Shown: positions 8,187 through 17,700, counted from the stretch's first letter. The stretch: 53,253 nucleotides of DNA from Fidelibacterota bacterium (GCA_016784025.1 JADHVL010000026.1:1-53253); one strand, 5' to 3'. Numbers and translations: made by a program. Notes: generated by a model not told the origin, from the sequence alone.

Positions 8187-9461
8187 TTAGTACAGGTAGC
8201 CCAATCCTATGTATAGACCAGAATTGCCATCTTGTTCATCCTTAGCCAGACCATAATCCACTGCGATAATAAAATTCTCATTGAGCACGATTCTTAAACC
8301 ACCTCCAAATGATAAATGCAAACCTTCCTCAGCAGCAACTGGAAGTGTTTGACCTTCAACCTCGTAGGGAGTCAGAACCTGACCAAAATCAGAGAAGCCA
8401 TTCAGAGCCAGGTACAGGTTTTGCCCGCCAATGACTGTTTTATAGAACTTCCATCTCGCTTCCATATTGGCCATAAAAATAGCGTTTCCAACAATGCGAT
8501 TTTTCAGGATACCACGTAGGGATTTTGATCCACCCAGACCTTCGGTCATCTTATAGCTACTCTGATACCATGGCAGCATGAAGAAGGGGGCCTCCCCTAT
8601 CTGTTGCTGATAGCCCAAGCGGTAGGCAAATGACAAGTCATTCTCAATTAACGTGAAGTATTGTCTGTGCGTGGCTGTGAGTGTTGTGAATGGAAAATCA
8701 CTTCCCATAAAGCCAGGATAAGTGGTGAGCAGCGCTTCGGTCCAGATGCCACTCATGGGATTTGGCTCATTATCTCGGGTATCATATACAAGACCCAGTT
8801 TAATGAAATTAGTCACACCACCATGTTTCTCTTCATCCCTGATATATTTCTTAAAGACATAATCATCGTAAAGAGTGAGGGAATCCAGGGGTAGGAGATC
8901 ATCATCTTTACCCTCATTCAATCCTGCCTCATCCACCGTGTCCACCTTTGTATCGATATATCCAAACCCTGCAATGACGCGGATATTCTCATTGACAACA
9001 CTCTTTTGAAAATCGGCTGATAAACGCAGAGTATTGCGCTCATGTCGATAGTACATCCTGGTAACATAGTTGTTTGAATCTGAAGCTTCAAATCCAGGAG
9101 TGTAATTCGCTTCATAACCATTGAATCCATAGAACGGTAAAGCCTGCTCCGTAAGGTATCCTGCGTAGGCTGTCACTCTGATATCATTAGGTAGTAGGGA
9201 TTTGGAATCGAAAAAGAGGGTGTTCTCTCCACTGCCCTTGGTGGTTCTGGTCCAGGTAGGCTTGATTGTGTAATCATAATCAGGATAGCGAGATCCATCA
9301 CCGTAGTTGTATGCTTCAAAAACAATTCCATATAAAAATCCAGTATCTGAATTATAGGCAACGGCAGGTACGCCGCCAAAGCCCCAACCTGTTTTAGCTT
9401 CCTGGCCATAGGCGAAAACCATTGAGAATATCATGATTGCCAATAAGAACTTCCGATTCAT
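8187..9461 (-). CDS. BamA/TamA-like (D15 surface antigen) outer-membrane beta-barrel protein
   Basis: A 424-residue exported protein. The ATG at 9461 is chosen because GGAGG lies 8 nt upstream and gives a clean signal peptide, MNRKFLLAIMIFSMVFAYGQ; a start 11 codons earlier would overlap the preceding gene. The mature part has alternating aromatic strands and ends in GLYIGLGYLY, the terminal aromatic residue typical of outer-membrane barrels. Its closest family by pattern is the Omp85/D15 barrel (ANMEARWKF, glycine-rich final strands). It has no POTRA repeats, so it resembles the barrel-only patatin-type or YaeT-related proteins rather than BamA itself. It follows the thioredoxin-like lipoprotein gene by 22 nt and ends in a strong terminator. 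Confidence 0.75.
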   Translation of the reverse strand: MNRKFLLAIMIFSMVFAYGQEAKTGWGFGGVPAVAYNSDTGFLYGIVFEAYNYGDGSRYPDYDYTIKPTWTRTTKGSGENTLFFDSKSLLPNDIRVTAYAGYLTEQALPFYGFNGYEANYTPGFEASDSNNYVTRMYYRHERNTLRLSADFQKSVVNENIRVIAGFGYIDTKVDTVDEAGLNEGKDDDLLPLDSLTLYDDYVFKKYIRDEEKHGGVTNFIKLGLVYDTRDNEPNPMSGIWTEALLTTYPGFMGSDFPFTTLTATHRQYFTLIENDLSFAYRLGYQQQIGEAPFFMLPWYQSSYKMTEGLGGSKSLRGILKNRIVGNAIFMANMEARWKFYKTVIGGQNLYLALNGFSDFGQVLTPYEVEGQTLPVAAEEGLHLSFGGGLRIVLNENFIIAVDYGLAKDEQDGNSGLYIGLGYLY

Positions 9462-9483
9462 ACCACTTTCCTCCACTAATAGT

Positions 9484-10692
9484 TTAACTATCAAGCAAAC
9501 TCTCCAGACGCCATGTCATCTCTCTGACAAAGTCTTTGTCTGGATCAAATCCCACGATCTTGTAACGGATTTTTCCTTGTGGTCCTATTATAAACAGACT
9601 TGGGATACCTTCCACCCCAAATTTTGTAGCAGTATCTCCAGCATATGCCACGGGAAAAGTAAATTTCATTTCATCAATATAAGGCTGAACCTTTTGTTTT
9701 TCCTGGTCTGTGGATGCAGCAACAAACACAACACGTGGGTCATCTTTGTAGAGTTCATAGAAGGCCTGAAATTCAGGTAATTCTCGACGACAGGGATTAC
9801 ACCAGGTAGCCCAGAAGTCCACAAAGACCACTTTGCCAAACATGTTGGCATTGTTTAAAGATCTTCCACTAAAATCAGTCATTTGGAATTCAGGGGTATC
9901 GATATTAAAAACTTCAGAGAGAACTTCCTCTTTGCGGCGTTCATCAAGACTGGTGTGGAGATCGCGCATGAAGGGCTGTGAATCTTTTCCAGGATTGAGT
10001 TTTGTATACATCTCTACCACTTTTTGATTAATCAGGGCCTTGCCTGGGGACAGCTGCAGAGCAGCAATATAATCCTCCAGCGCACTTGCAAAGTTTTCCT
10101 GAGCTTCAAAAATGAGTCCGCGGCGCAATAAAGTTTCAGGTTGCTCTAGGTACTCAAGGGCCACGCCATAGGCTTCAAGGGCTTTTTCAGTCTCATCCTG
10201 CTTCTCATAAATATTGGCTTGGGTATCGAAGATCATTGCTCCCAATTCATCCTGCCACTTCAGTCCCTCCTCCTCTGCTCTAAATTTCTCTATTGTATAT
10301 TCCATCACAGCAGGAGCTTCGTTAAAAAGCAGCATCTGGTCAGACATGACCCAGGCCAATCGATTACCAAATGCAATCTGATCAGTAACCTCCAGAGCAC
10401 CATTGTCAGGGTAGTTTTTCAATAAATCAAATATTTTCACAAAACGGTCTTCATCGCGTTCCATGACGGCACGTTCTGCAGAGCGAACCATTGCCATACC
10501 TGCAGCATATTCCTCAGGATAATTTTTGCTCAACTCATAGGTGAGGTCCATCCAGACATCATATTCAAGTTCCTGACCTACTGTATCTACCAAGACCTTA
10601 AATCTTTCAGGTGATACTTCCGCTTCTTTCCCACAAAAGGTGAACATCATGGTCAGCCCGATTATTAATACCAGCAATAAACTTTTTTTCAT
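9484..10692 (-). CDS. TlpA-like thiol-disulfide lipoprotein with TPR region
   Basis: A 402-residue protein with a lipoprotein signal ending at Cys20 (MMFTFCGKE). Residues about 50-240 are helical and contain at least one recognisable TPR pair (EKALEAYGVALEYLEQPETL, ENFASALEDYIAALQLSP). The C-terminal 140 residues are a TlpA/ResA-type thioredoxin domain with the redox motif WCNPC (Cys298, Cys301) and the cis-Pro loop GIPSLFII. Such proteins reduce disulfides or assist cytochrome maturation in the periplasm. Here the protein is probably membrane-anchored and substrate-selecting through its TPRs. It is cotranscribed with the downstream outer-membrane barrel. Confidence 0.88.
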   Translation of the reverse strand: MKKSLLLVLIIGLTMMFTFCGKEAEVSPERFKVLVDTVGQELEYDVWMDLTYELSKNYPEEYAAGMAMVRSAERAVMERDEDRFVKIFDLLKNYPDNGALEVTDQIAFGNRLAWVMSDQMLLFNEAPAVMEYTIEKFRAEEEGLKWQDELGAMIFDTQANIYEKQDETEKALEAYGVALEYLEQPETLLRRGLIFEAQENFASALEDYIAALQLSPGKALINQKVVEMYTKLNPGKDSQPFMRDLHTSLDERRKEEVLSEVFNIDTPEFQMTDFSGRSLNNANMFGKVVFVDFWATWCNPCRRELPEFQAFYELYKDDPRVVFVAASTDQEKQKVQPYIDEMKFTFPVAYAGDTATKFGVEGIPSLFIIGPQGKIRYKIVGFDPDKDFVREMTWRLESLLDS

Positions 10693-10725
10693 TACATCCT
10701 CTTTTCTCTATAATTGAAATCTAAC

Positions 10726-11676
10726 TTATTTTTCTGTCAAAAACTTAAAGACGGTGGGAACCATCCACGACTTCCCATATTGGTTTACAAATCCCACATG
10801 TCCCCCTCTATCTGTCAACAACGAGGTAACCATTCCCGTTGACTTTTGAGGCATGGATGCTTCTGGAACAAAGGGGTCATCCCGTGAGGCCAGATAAAGT
10901 GTAGGCACAGGGATATCCTTCAAACAGTTTTTTGAACTCATTTCAGCATAATAGTGAGCCGCATCTCTAAAACCATGGATGGGTGCTGTGGCAGCATTGT
11001 CCAGTTCCCAGAAGGTTTTTGCTTTAGCCAATTGATTTGCCATTGTGGCATCACCTATCAGTTCTGCTTTGAGATGGTATTTCAGCAACAGAGAGTTCCG
11101 AAATTTAATGACATAATTCCGGCTAAAACCCTTGCTCATAAAATCTGCGGAGGCTCCTAAATCCAGGGGTGTGGATATGATGGCAGCTGCCTTAACGCGT
11201 TCCAGTGACTTTCCCTTAGCCAGGTAGTGTGCGATCTGACTTCCACCAAGAGAAACACCCAGTAGATATACCTGTTGACTCATTTCCATTTGAGGTAGTC
11301 GTTCATCCAGGAAATATTTAATGTCTTCGTGAAATCCAGCGTGGTAGAATTGTTTATGTTTGTTGATAAGTCCCCCACAACTCCGCATGTGTAGGACCAC
11401 ACCACGCCACCCACGCCTGTCGCACTCGTTCATGAATAGCCTGCAATAACGGCTTTCTGAGCTCCCCTCCATTCCATGGATGAGCACGACCAGGGGTGTT
11501 CCAGGTTCACCATCCACCCAATCTGCAGCGATGACGTCCCCATCTGGAAGGTTCAGGATTTCCCGTCGATATTTCGGGAGTTTCACTGGCATGAATAAAG
11601 ATGCAAAAATGGATTGAAAATGACCATTGGGTAGCCAGCTGGCAGGATTAAAAGGGCTGGGTTGAAATTTCTCCAT
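10726..11676 (-). CDS. YheT-type alpha/beta hydrolase
   Basis: A 316-residue cytoplasmic alpha/beta hydrolase of the YheT/ABHD1-3 family. FNPASWLPNGHFQSIF is the family's N-terminal hallmark, LIHGMEGSSESRY is the oxyanion-hole strand, and GVSLGGSQ is the nucleophile elbow with the catalytic Ser. ASRDDPFVP carries the acidic residue and RGGHVGF the catalytic His. The substrate is not known for the family; a carboxylester or lipid is likely. It is transcribed away from the amidotransferase-like gene, so the region 11677-11782 must hold divergent promoters. Confidence 0.92.
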   Translation of the reverse strand: MEKFQPSPFNPASWLPNGHFQSIFASLFMPVKLPKYRREILNLPDGDVIAADWVDGEPGTPLVVLIHGMEGSSESRYCRLFMNECDRRGWRGVVLHMRSCGGLINKHKQFYHAGFHEDIKYFLDERLPQMEMSQQVYLLGVSLGGSQIAHYLAKGKSLERVKAAAIISTPLDLGASADFMSKGFSRNYVIKFRNSLLLKYHLKAELIGDATMANQLAKAKTFWELDNAATAPIHGFRDAAHYYAEMSSKNCLKDIPVPTLYLASRDDPFVPEASMPQKSTGMVTSLLTDRGGHVGFVNQYGKSWMVPTVFKFLTEK

Positions 11677-11782
11677 AGAATTGAAAATAGTTTTTAGAGG
11701 TCTTCATGCAACCCAGTAAATTGCAATAACTTTGCTACCAAATGATAGCAATCCACACCAAATCCTTTCAATCCATGCCTGT

Positions 11783-13054
11783 ATGAACTACATTTTCGCC
11801 ATGTTGTTACCATTTCTTAAGCGAGCTTTAGTCCTGCTATTGCTGATAGTACCATTGTTCCCGTGCCGTATGCTGGGTGTGATTGCTTTACCAGGCGAAT
11901 CGCTGAGCAGCACTTATACAAATGGTGATTGGCACCCCTATCTCATGGGTGAGCTGGAGGAATTTCGCTTGCAGGGTGGTTCAGGTGAATGGCCTTACAA
12001 TAATCGAGACGGCTGGGCCATGACGAGCTATCACGAGAGTCTGGGTGTTCCTGAATTCCAAACGGTTCGATCTGATGAAGAAGCTTATTCAGATGTCAAT
12101 TATTATTATGATACCTCGATGCTGTTGGCGGAAACCCAGGTGCCCATACTTATGGGGCATCTTCGTCAAACCAGTTCGGGGGCAAGCGATATTGAAAATC
12201 CCCACCCCTTTATTTATACCAGTGATGATGGTGTAAATTTCAGTTTTGGTCATAATGGTGATGTAATCAAGGAATCGGTTCGTGAACTCATTGGAGATGA
12301 TTGGTTGGCCCTCCACCCACCCCAAACTTATGGAGCGGGACCCTGGGATGGATCAGGCTGGGATAGTGTGGTAGATTCGGAGTTGTTTTTCTTCTGGATC
12401 ATTAAAAATATTGAAGAATCAGATTCGGTGCTTGAAGGAATCCAGCAGGCACTCATCGTATTGGAAGAGCAGCAACCCTGGCAATTAAAAAATTTCCTGT
12501 TTTCTGATGGATTAGATTTATACGCTTATCGTCGATCGTTAATGAGTGATATTCACTATTTTGATGCCAGTCAAAATGATAGCCTGCCCCCACACCTATC
12601 AGAGAGCAATCATCGAGTGGTTATGAGCACACCTCCTGCAGGTGGAGATGTAGCTGAATTACCGTGGATTGAGCTTCCAGATAGAAATCTCCTGATCTTC
12701 AGAGGGGATGGTAGCACCGAGGTTCATGGTAATTTTATCCCAACTGGATTAATTGCGGATGCCCAACAACCAGATCAAAATAGACTAAGCCAGGCATACC
12801 CCAATCCCTTTAACAACAGCACCATCATACCTGTTCATGCTAATGAATCAGGCGCTTACACTCTCCACGTATTCAACACGAGAGGTCAGGAAGTGTTCAC
12901 AGAAACAAATTGGATTGGTGATGGAAGTGCATACAATTTTCTGTGGTCAGGTAAAGATGATGGGGGAAACGATTTAACTTCTGGTAGCTTTTTCTTTCAG
13001 ATTAGCTCAGGTTCCGAAAATGTCTCAAGTGGAAAACTATTGTTACTCAAATAG
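11783..13054 (+). CDS. Exported class II glutamine-amidotransferase-like (Ntn) protein with C-terminal sorting domain
   Basis: The mature part matches YafJ/EgtC-type class II amidotransferases. CRMLGVIAL corresponds to their N-terminal MCRLLGY block, where Cys is the nucleophile. It is followed by DGWAMTSY, then GHLRQTSSG (Arg128) and NPHPF, then GHNGDV (Asn158-Gly159, oxyanion and glutamine site), then FLFSDGLDLYAYR and VVMSTPP. Unusually, a hydrophobic segment (LKRALVLLLLIVPLFP) ends exactly before this Cys28, so signal-peptide cleavage would itself create the catalytic N-terminus outside the cytoplasm. The last 80 residues are a Por/type IX-like sorting domain (AYPNPFNNST to KLLLLK). The start is uncertain: the ATG at 11783 is chosen, ATG 11801 is possible, and an upstream TTG at 11732 is unlikely. 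No clear Shine-Dalgarno sequence is seen. Function outside the cell is unknown. Confidence 0.82.
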   Translation: MNYIFAMLLPFLKRALVLLLLIVPLFPCRMLGVIALPGESLSSTYTNGDWHPYLMGELEEFRLQGGSGEWPYNNRDGWAMTSYHESLGVPEFQTVRSDEEAYSDVNYYYDTSMLLAETQVPILMGHLRQTSSGASDIENPHPFIYTSDDGVNFSFGHNGDVIKESVRELIGDDWLALHPPQTYGAGPWDGSGWDSVVDSELFFFWIIKNIEESDSVLEGIQQALIVLEEQQPWQLKNFLFSDGLDLYAYRRSLMSDIHYFDASQNDSLPPHLSESNHRVVMSTPPAGGDVAELPWIELPDRNLLIFRGDGSTEVHGNFIPTGLIADAQQPDQNRLSQAYPNPFNNSTIIPVHANESGAYTLHVFNTRGQEVFTETNWIGDGSAYNFLWSGKDDGGNDLTSGSFFFQISSGSENVSSGKLLLLK

Positions 13055-13057
13055 GGC

Positions 13058-14545
13058 TCAATCACCTATATACTGATCTATTGCTCCGACAATACTAAAT
13101 ATTTCTTCATTTTCAACCCGATAGGATGTATTCACGTAATCATTCTCTGAATTCAGCTCATAGTCCAGGGCATATGTCTCACCGTTTTGTATAATATCCC
13201 TGAGTGCGGCCATGAGTCGAGCCACATCCTCCAGGGTTGAATACAGTCCAAAACTGGCTCTCACCATCCCTGCTTTGCGCATAAATTCCGGGCTCATATT
13301 ACCAAAATCAATTTCCCCAAATTCAGCTTCCAGATCATCAGACATCATTTCCTTGACATATGGGTGAGCGCAAAAGCATTGATTCCTCACAGCAATATTG
13401 AAGTAGTCGTTTAACTGGGCGGCCACCAACCCATGGTCCATTCCTTTAATGTTAAAGGAAATTGAGGCAGCTCGTGGACAAGCTTTCAGGTCAGTGCCAC
13501 CATAGACCAGAATTTCTGGGATGCTAGCCATCTCATTAATGGCGGCTTCCAGAACTTCCTCTTCCTCTTCCATCAGTGTTTGCATACCGATACGATCAAG
13601 AATTTCAATTGTTGTAGCCAGGGCTATAGCGCCTGGAATATTGGGGGTGCCAGCTTCTTCTCGATCCGGAAATGTCTCTTTGACCTGGTAGCGATCTTCC
13701 AGGACTCGATCTACCATGCCTCCGCCAACCTCTTCAGGCTCAATGGCTAATAGGTGGTCTTTGCGGGCCACAACAACCCCAGGTGATCCCGGTGTGTAAG
13801 TTTTATGCCCAGAGAATACCAGAGCATCAATACAGGCGTCAGGATCATCAGGAAAAAACATTTTTGTGGGGAGATGAGCAACACTTTGGGCACCATCCAC
13901 CATGAGCAGGGCTCCATATTTATGGGCGAGGCGAGCCATATCATGAATGGGATTAATAATTCCCGTTACATTACTCACTGCGGTAATGGAGACATAACTA
14001 ACTCTACCAGCCCCATTCCGAAGTGCTTCCTCCAATTTGGGTAAACTGATACACATCTGATTTTCATCCAGACCATCGACGGGGACATGATATACATGCT
14101 TCATATGCTTTCGATGGGGCAAATCATTGGAGTGATGCTCCATGATTGATATGATTGCTGTATCTTTTTCAGGATGTACATCTCGGAAGACACGCGCCAT
14201 CCTGTTGATGCCCCCTGTGGTTCCAGAGCCAGTAAAGAAGCAGGTATAAATATCAGGATCTGCACCTACAAAGCTGAGTATCCTTTCATGAGCCCAATCG
14301 TAGGCAGCTGTGGAAATGTGGGCGGAATGATGGAGTTTACTATGGGTATTGGAGTAATGATTCATGAAGTCAGCCGTAATATGAGCTGCAGGTCTAAGCA
14401 TGAGTGAGCTGGCAGTTGAATCCAGATAAATTCGTCTGGTTTGCTCCCCTCCTACCGTCTGGTAGGTGGTATCTAAACCAATAAAGTCAGAACGAATTTT
14501 TTCGAGAAGTGCCTTGCCGGTTAAAGAATTTCCAGATGATCTCAT
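13058..14545 (-). CDS. Class V aminotransferase, cysteine desulfurase / selenocysteine lyase-like
   Basis: A 495-residue PLP enzyme of fold type I, class V. LDSTASSLMLRPAAH is the SufS/CsdB-like N-terminus, MEHHSNDLP the His stacking on PLP, MVDGAQSVAHLP the Asp/Gln pair, and SGHKTYTPGSPG holds the PLP lysine. RNQCFCAHPY is in the position of the desulfurase active-site loop and contains two Cys. The start at 14545 is preferred over an ATG 12 codons upstream because TGAGGAG lies 7 nt before it. It converges with the amidotransferase gene, only 3 nt apart. Sulfur or selenium mobilisation is plausible; isopenicillin-epimerase-like activity on another amine is the alternative. It lies next to two predicted selenoprotein genes, which may be chance. 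Confidence 0.8.
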   Translation of the reverse strand: MRSSGNSLTGKALLEKIRSDFIGLDTTYQTVGGEQTRRIYLDSTASSLMLRPAAHITADFMNHYSNTHSKLHHSAHISTAAYDWAHERILSFVGADPDIYTCFFTGSGTTGGINRMARVFRDVHPEKDTAIISIMEHHSNDLPHRKHMKHVYHVPVDGLDENQMCISLPKLEEALRNGAGRVSYVSITAVSNVTGIINPIHDMARLAHKYGALLMVDGAQSVAHLPTKMFFPDDPDACIDALVFSGHKTYTPGSPGVVVARKDHLLAIEPEEVGGGMVDRVLEDRYQVKETFPDREEAGTPNIPGAIALATTIEILDRIGMQTLMEEEEEVLEAAINEMASIPEILVYGGTDLKACPRAASISFNIKGMDHGLVAAQLNDYFNIAVRNQCFCAHPYVKEMMSDDLEAEFGEIDFGNMSPEFMRKAGMVRASFGLYSTLEDVARLMAALRDIIQNGETYALDYELNSENDYVNTSYRVENEEIFSIVGAIDQYIGD

Positions 14546-14624
14546 GCTAAAACTCCTCATTGATATCTCATGATTTGACACATAAAATGAACCAGTATAT
14601 ACTCAGGTCTAGCATATAATACCA

Positions 14625-14784
14625 ATTTAACTTCAAAATGCACCCAATTTAGTTGGATTATCTTTACCCTTCGAGAGCCTCCAGCCTCCGCATTCCTGCT
14701 TCGGCTTGGCAGGCAGGGAGACGAGAAGTGTGTCTTGCTGAGCCTGTCGAAGTATGACACAGTACGGGTATTCTGAAGTTAACT
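14625..14784. repeat. MITE-like element with terminal inverted repeats
   Basis: A 160-bp noncoding element in the 333-bp gap 14546-14878. The left end AATTTAACTTCAAAATGCA-CCC and the reverse complement of the right end AAGTTAACTTCAGAATACCC match at about 18 of 20 aligned positions, allowing a 2-nt gap. Nested inside is a second inverted structure with ends CTTCGA (14669) and TCGAAG (14752) and a central CCTGC/GCAGG hairpin. There is no ORF. No clear target duplication was found. Confidence 0.5.
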
Positions 14785-14818
14785 TGTAAAAAATATTGTA
14801 GAACCTGATGATTCGTAC

Positions 14819-14854
14819 AAAAAATCAGGAGGCCATCCAAATGGATGGCCTCCT
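14819..14854 (-). terminator. Rho-independent terminator of the first selenoprotein gene
   Basis: A perfect 12-bp stem AGGAGGCCATCC/GGATGGCCTCCT with a 4-nt loop, then GATTTTTTG on the minus strand, 25 nt past the TAG stop of 14879-17485. Its core GGCCATCC/GGATGGCC recurs in the terminator of the paralog at 17649-17680. Confidence 0.9.
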
Positions 14855-14878
14855 TAACCTCTATTTATAGTGTGATGT

Positions 14879-17485
14879 CTATTTAAGCAACATCATTTTT
14901 ACTATTTGCTCTGAGCCAGCAGCAGTTATACGGGCAAAATAGATACCTGTTTCTACCGATTTGGAAGAAGCATCAGTACCATTCCATTGATAGCGGTATG
15001 TGCCAGTTACAAGTTCCGACTGAACAAGGCTGTTCACCTCTTGACCCAGAATATCATAAATCATCAGGGTTACGAAACTATTGACAGGTATACCAAACTC
15101 AATGGTAGTCGAGGGATTGAAAGGATTGGGATAGTTCTGCTTCAATTGAAGCACTTCAGGCATTTCAAATCCATCAACACTGAGGAACTGACCAGTATAG
15201 AAACCGGTCCTCTGATTATTACCGCGGGCAGTTGACCAGGTAGGACCAAGCTCAGAGAGCATTTTAAGATTAATAACAGTGAGGTCATTATTTGACCCAA
15301 CGATGATCTCCAGAGTACCATCCTGACTTAAATCAGCCACACTTGGAGTTCCCTGGACAGGTCCTGACATTGCTAGTGGAAATAGATCCACGGACATGCC
15401 ATCATGATGGAAGGCATATAATTCTCCAGAGTTTGAGCCAACTATAATCTCTGGCGCACCTACACCATCAAGATCTGCAACAACGGGAGAACTATAACAG
15501 GCGCCATCTAGACTTTGCGGCCACCCTGCTACAGCATTCCCCTGATAATCAATCATATTGATGAGTCCAGCGAGAGTTGTATAAATAATTTCCATAAAAC
15601 CATCACCATCGAAATCATACACAGCTGCAGAGGTACGAATACTGGCAGATGAAAGTCTTTGAGTCCAAAGTACACTTCCATCGCTACCAATAGCATAGAA
15701 ATAGCCACCATCTTGACCGGCTAAAATTTCCAGTGAGCCGTCCCCATCAATGTCAGCAATGACAGGAGGAGAGGCAACATTGGAAACCAAATCTACTGGA
15801 AATCCACTTAACAAATCTCCATTAAGATTATAGGCGAATACGCTATCACTCCAGGTACCTAGGACGAGATCTTTGCTTCCGTCTCCATCAATATCTGCTA
15901 TGGAAACACCACCAGACATTCTTCCGCCGTCAATAATGACAGGATAATTATCCAGAGGAGTACCATCATGGTGAACAGCTACTAAATCATAACCATACCC
16001 ACCAGCGACTATTTCAAGGTCTCCGTCGTTGTCAAGGTCATCTAGAGCAGGTGTACCCATAAGATAGCTTGAAGCTTCTGTGATTGCGGCGCCTGTCCCA
16101 TCATGTTGGATGACATGAAGTTTGCGATCGCGGGAAGCCACTACAACTTCCAGATCACCATCATTGTCAATATCAGCAACAGCTGGAGCACCAATAATCA
16201 CATTCCCAGTGGCGTATGGAAAACCGGCCAACTCAGTGCCTGCCAGCGTAAAGACGTGAACAAGACTATCAGATCCACCCACCACCACTTCGTTGGTTCC
16301 ATCACCATCAAGATCCACAACTGCATTTCCACCTGTAATGGGTTGAGAAACAGCAACTGGGAAATTGGCTTGGAACAAATCGATGCTTACGGTGAGAGGA
16401 ATGATCGCTTCATAAGGATCCTCGGTGCTTTGATTGGCAACCATTCTAAGATTAAAATTAAAATCTGAGATATCTGGTGCATCTTCTGAAACCGAGAAAG
16501 CAAATTTGTCGTTGAAATTTGTGACAATATCGCAGGACACAATCATATTGTAAAATCCCACACTATCCGTAATGGTAATATATGGGCTTGATGTAGATAG
16601 ATAACCTGTCACATCAAAGGCGCTGACAAAATCACAACTATTGCTTACTGTCACTGTATACTCGGCTGATTCACCGGGATTCAGCTTACCATCACCATCA
16701 TCACCAACTATGATGATATTTGAGGAGGCGGCAACCAGATTTGGGATGTTGAGTGGTGCAATATCACCCACATACCCTGTAGAAGCATTTAGCACGGCTT
16801 GATCCGAACCCTGAACAAAGACAACCAGTCTACAATCATCTACAATAAAGGAAGGGTCAAGGAAGAAATCAACTACCTCCACGTGCTGAACGCCTGCCTC
16901 CAGGGCGACAGTTGTACCTGAGGAACTGGGAAACATATCCCGCATGACATTTTCGTGGTCTGGGTAGCCATTTGATCCCATATAATATAGTCCATCCTGG
17001 ACCAGAACGACTTGAAGGGTATAATTTCCACTAACTCCCTCTTCAGGGTCTAGCGTCACAAGTACACTTCCACTGAGAGTTTGATAGTCAAAATTGCCTG
17101 CCAGACTAATAGCAAGTGGTGCTGTAGTCTGTGCATTGGCTAAAATATGACTCTCCCAGGCCGTTGTACTGCCTCCGTCAGTAACACCATCAATTTCAAT
17201 CCATGGAACCCATTGAACATTATAATAGCCCTGTCTAGCTGTACCATCTGCGCTATTAAAATTGTAAAAAGGATCAGTACCCGGCCATGACATATGGTAG
17301 TTAATTTGGGTATGTGTTGTCGGATTATTTTGTTGAAACACGTTCAACTGAGCCCCTGCGGGGCCACAGGAAGGTCAGCCAGCGTTTGTGAAATATTCAG
17401 CTAAAACCAACCGTTCGGCAGAATGCCCCAACGCGAATAACGCAAGCAGTATCATCACTACTGTTGCGAATCTGTTTTTGATCAT
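14879..17485 (-). CDS. Predicted secreted selenoprotein: Omp28/thioredoxin-like domain (UxxC), FG-GAP repeats, sorting domain
   Basis: An 868-residue protein if the in-frame TGA at 17375-17377 is read as selenocysteine (codon 37). The ATG at 17485 has GGAG 5 nt upstream. Residues 1-22 are a signal peptide (MIKNRFATVVMILLALFALG, then HSA). The mature N-terminus RLVLAEYFTNAG-U-PSCGPAG has the redox motif U37-P-S-C40 where thioredoxin-like Omp28 relatives have CxxC. WVPWIEIDG (about residue 93) fits the cis-Pro strand. A beta-rich CARDB-like stretch follows, then eight FG-GAP/VCBS repeats with Ca-binding DxDxDGxxE loops (DLDGDGTNEV, DIDNDGDLEV and others), probably a propeller. The last 80 residues form a YPNPFNPS sorting domain ending MMLLK. 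Likely extracellular or surface-bound. A simple reading would begin after the TGA and miss the redox site and signal peptide. Confidence 0.85.
17352..17377 (-). promoter_or_regulatory. Sec UGA codon and candidate bacterial SECIS hairpin (first paralog)
   Basis: The UGA (17375-17377) is followed after 10 nt by GCCCC-GCA-GGGGC. The apical loop begins with G and starts 15 nt after the UGA, close to the spacing and loop rule reported for bacterial SECIS elements. The identical hairpin at identical spacing occurs in the paralog. The element lies within coding sequence. Confidence 0.7.
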
Positions 17486-17544
17486 AATCTCTCCAAGTTG
17501 AATTGTATTATGTGCCTATGTAAAGCATGCCATAACATAGATAA

Positions 17545-17578
17545 ACGAGGTGGCCTGTGCCACCACAAAGCTCCTCGT
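17545..17578 (-). other. Leader hairpin upstream of the first selenoprotein gene
   Basis: ACGAGG and CCTCGT pair around an inner GTGG/CCAC hairpin, 60 nt before the ATG at 17485. On the minus strand GCTTTGTGGTGGCACA then TTATCTATGTTA resembles the leader of the paralog (20386-20413 and following), so the duplication seems to include upstream sequence. Role unknown: promoter-proximal operator, leader, or a relic of an upstream terminator. Confidence 0.45.
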
Positions 17579-17648
17579 GAAAGAAACGTTAGTAAAAATT
17601 AATTTTACCATCCAAAATTGTTCATTCTTGAACCTTAGTATTGATACT

Positions 17649-17680
17649 AAAAAGAAGGCCATCCAATGGATGGCCTTCTT
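17649..17680 (-). terminator. Rho-independent terminator of the second selenoprotein gene
   Basis: A perfect 13-bp stem AAGAAGGCCATCC/GGATGGCCTTCTT with loop ATT, followed by TTT on the minus strand (five Ts in all), 20 nt past the gene end. Similar to the terminator at 14819-14854. Confidence 0.9.
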
Positions 17681-17700
17681 AGCTAAGATTGTGAGTTAAT

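Noticed and set aside
9462..9494. Upstream ATG for the outer-membrane barrel gene
   Set aside because: It overlaps the preceding gene, and the ATG at 9461 has GGAGG and gives a clean signal peptide.
11732..11782. TTG start of the amidotransferase-like gene
   Set aside because: It adds 17 residues without a ribosome binding site and weakens the signal peptide.
12045..12325. Short frames inside the amidotransferase-like gene
   Set aside because: They overlap a well-supported gene and have no motifs.
14629..14780. Inverted repeats in this gap as a CRISPR array
   Set aside because: Only one pair of inverted ends is present, with no direct repeat-spacer pattern.
17341..17380. TGA in the first FG-GAP gene as a nonsense mutation or sequencing error (pseudogene)
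   Set aside because: The paralog has TGA at the same codon, both keep Cys three codons on, and the frames are open for more than 800 codons on one side and through a signal peptide on the other.
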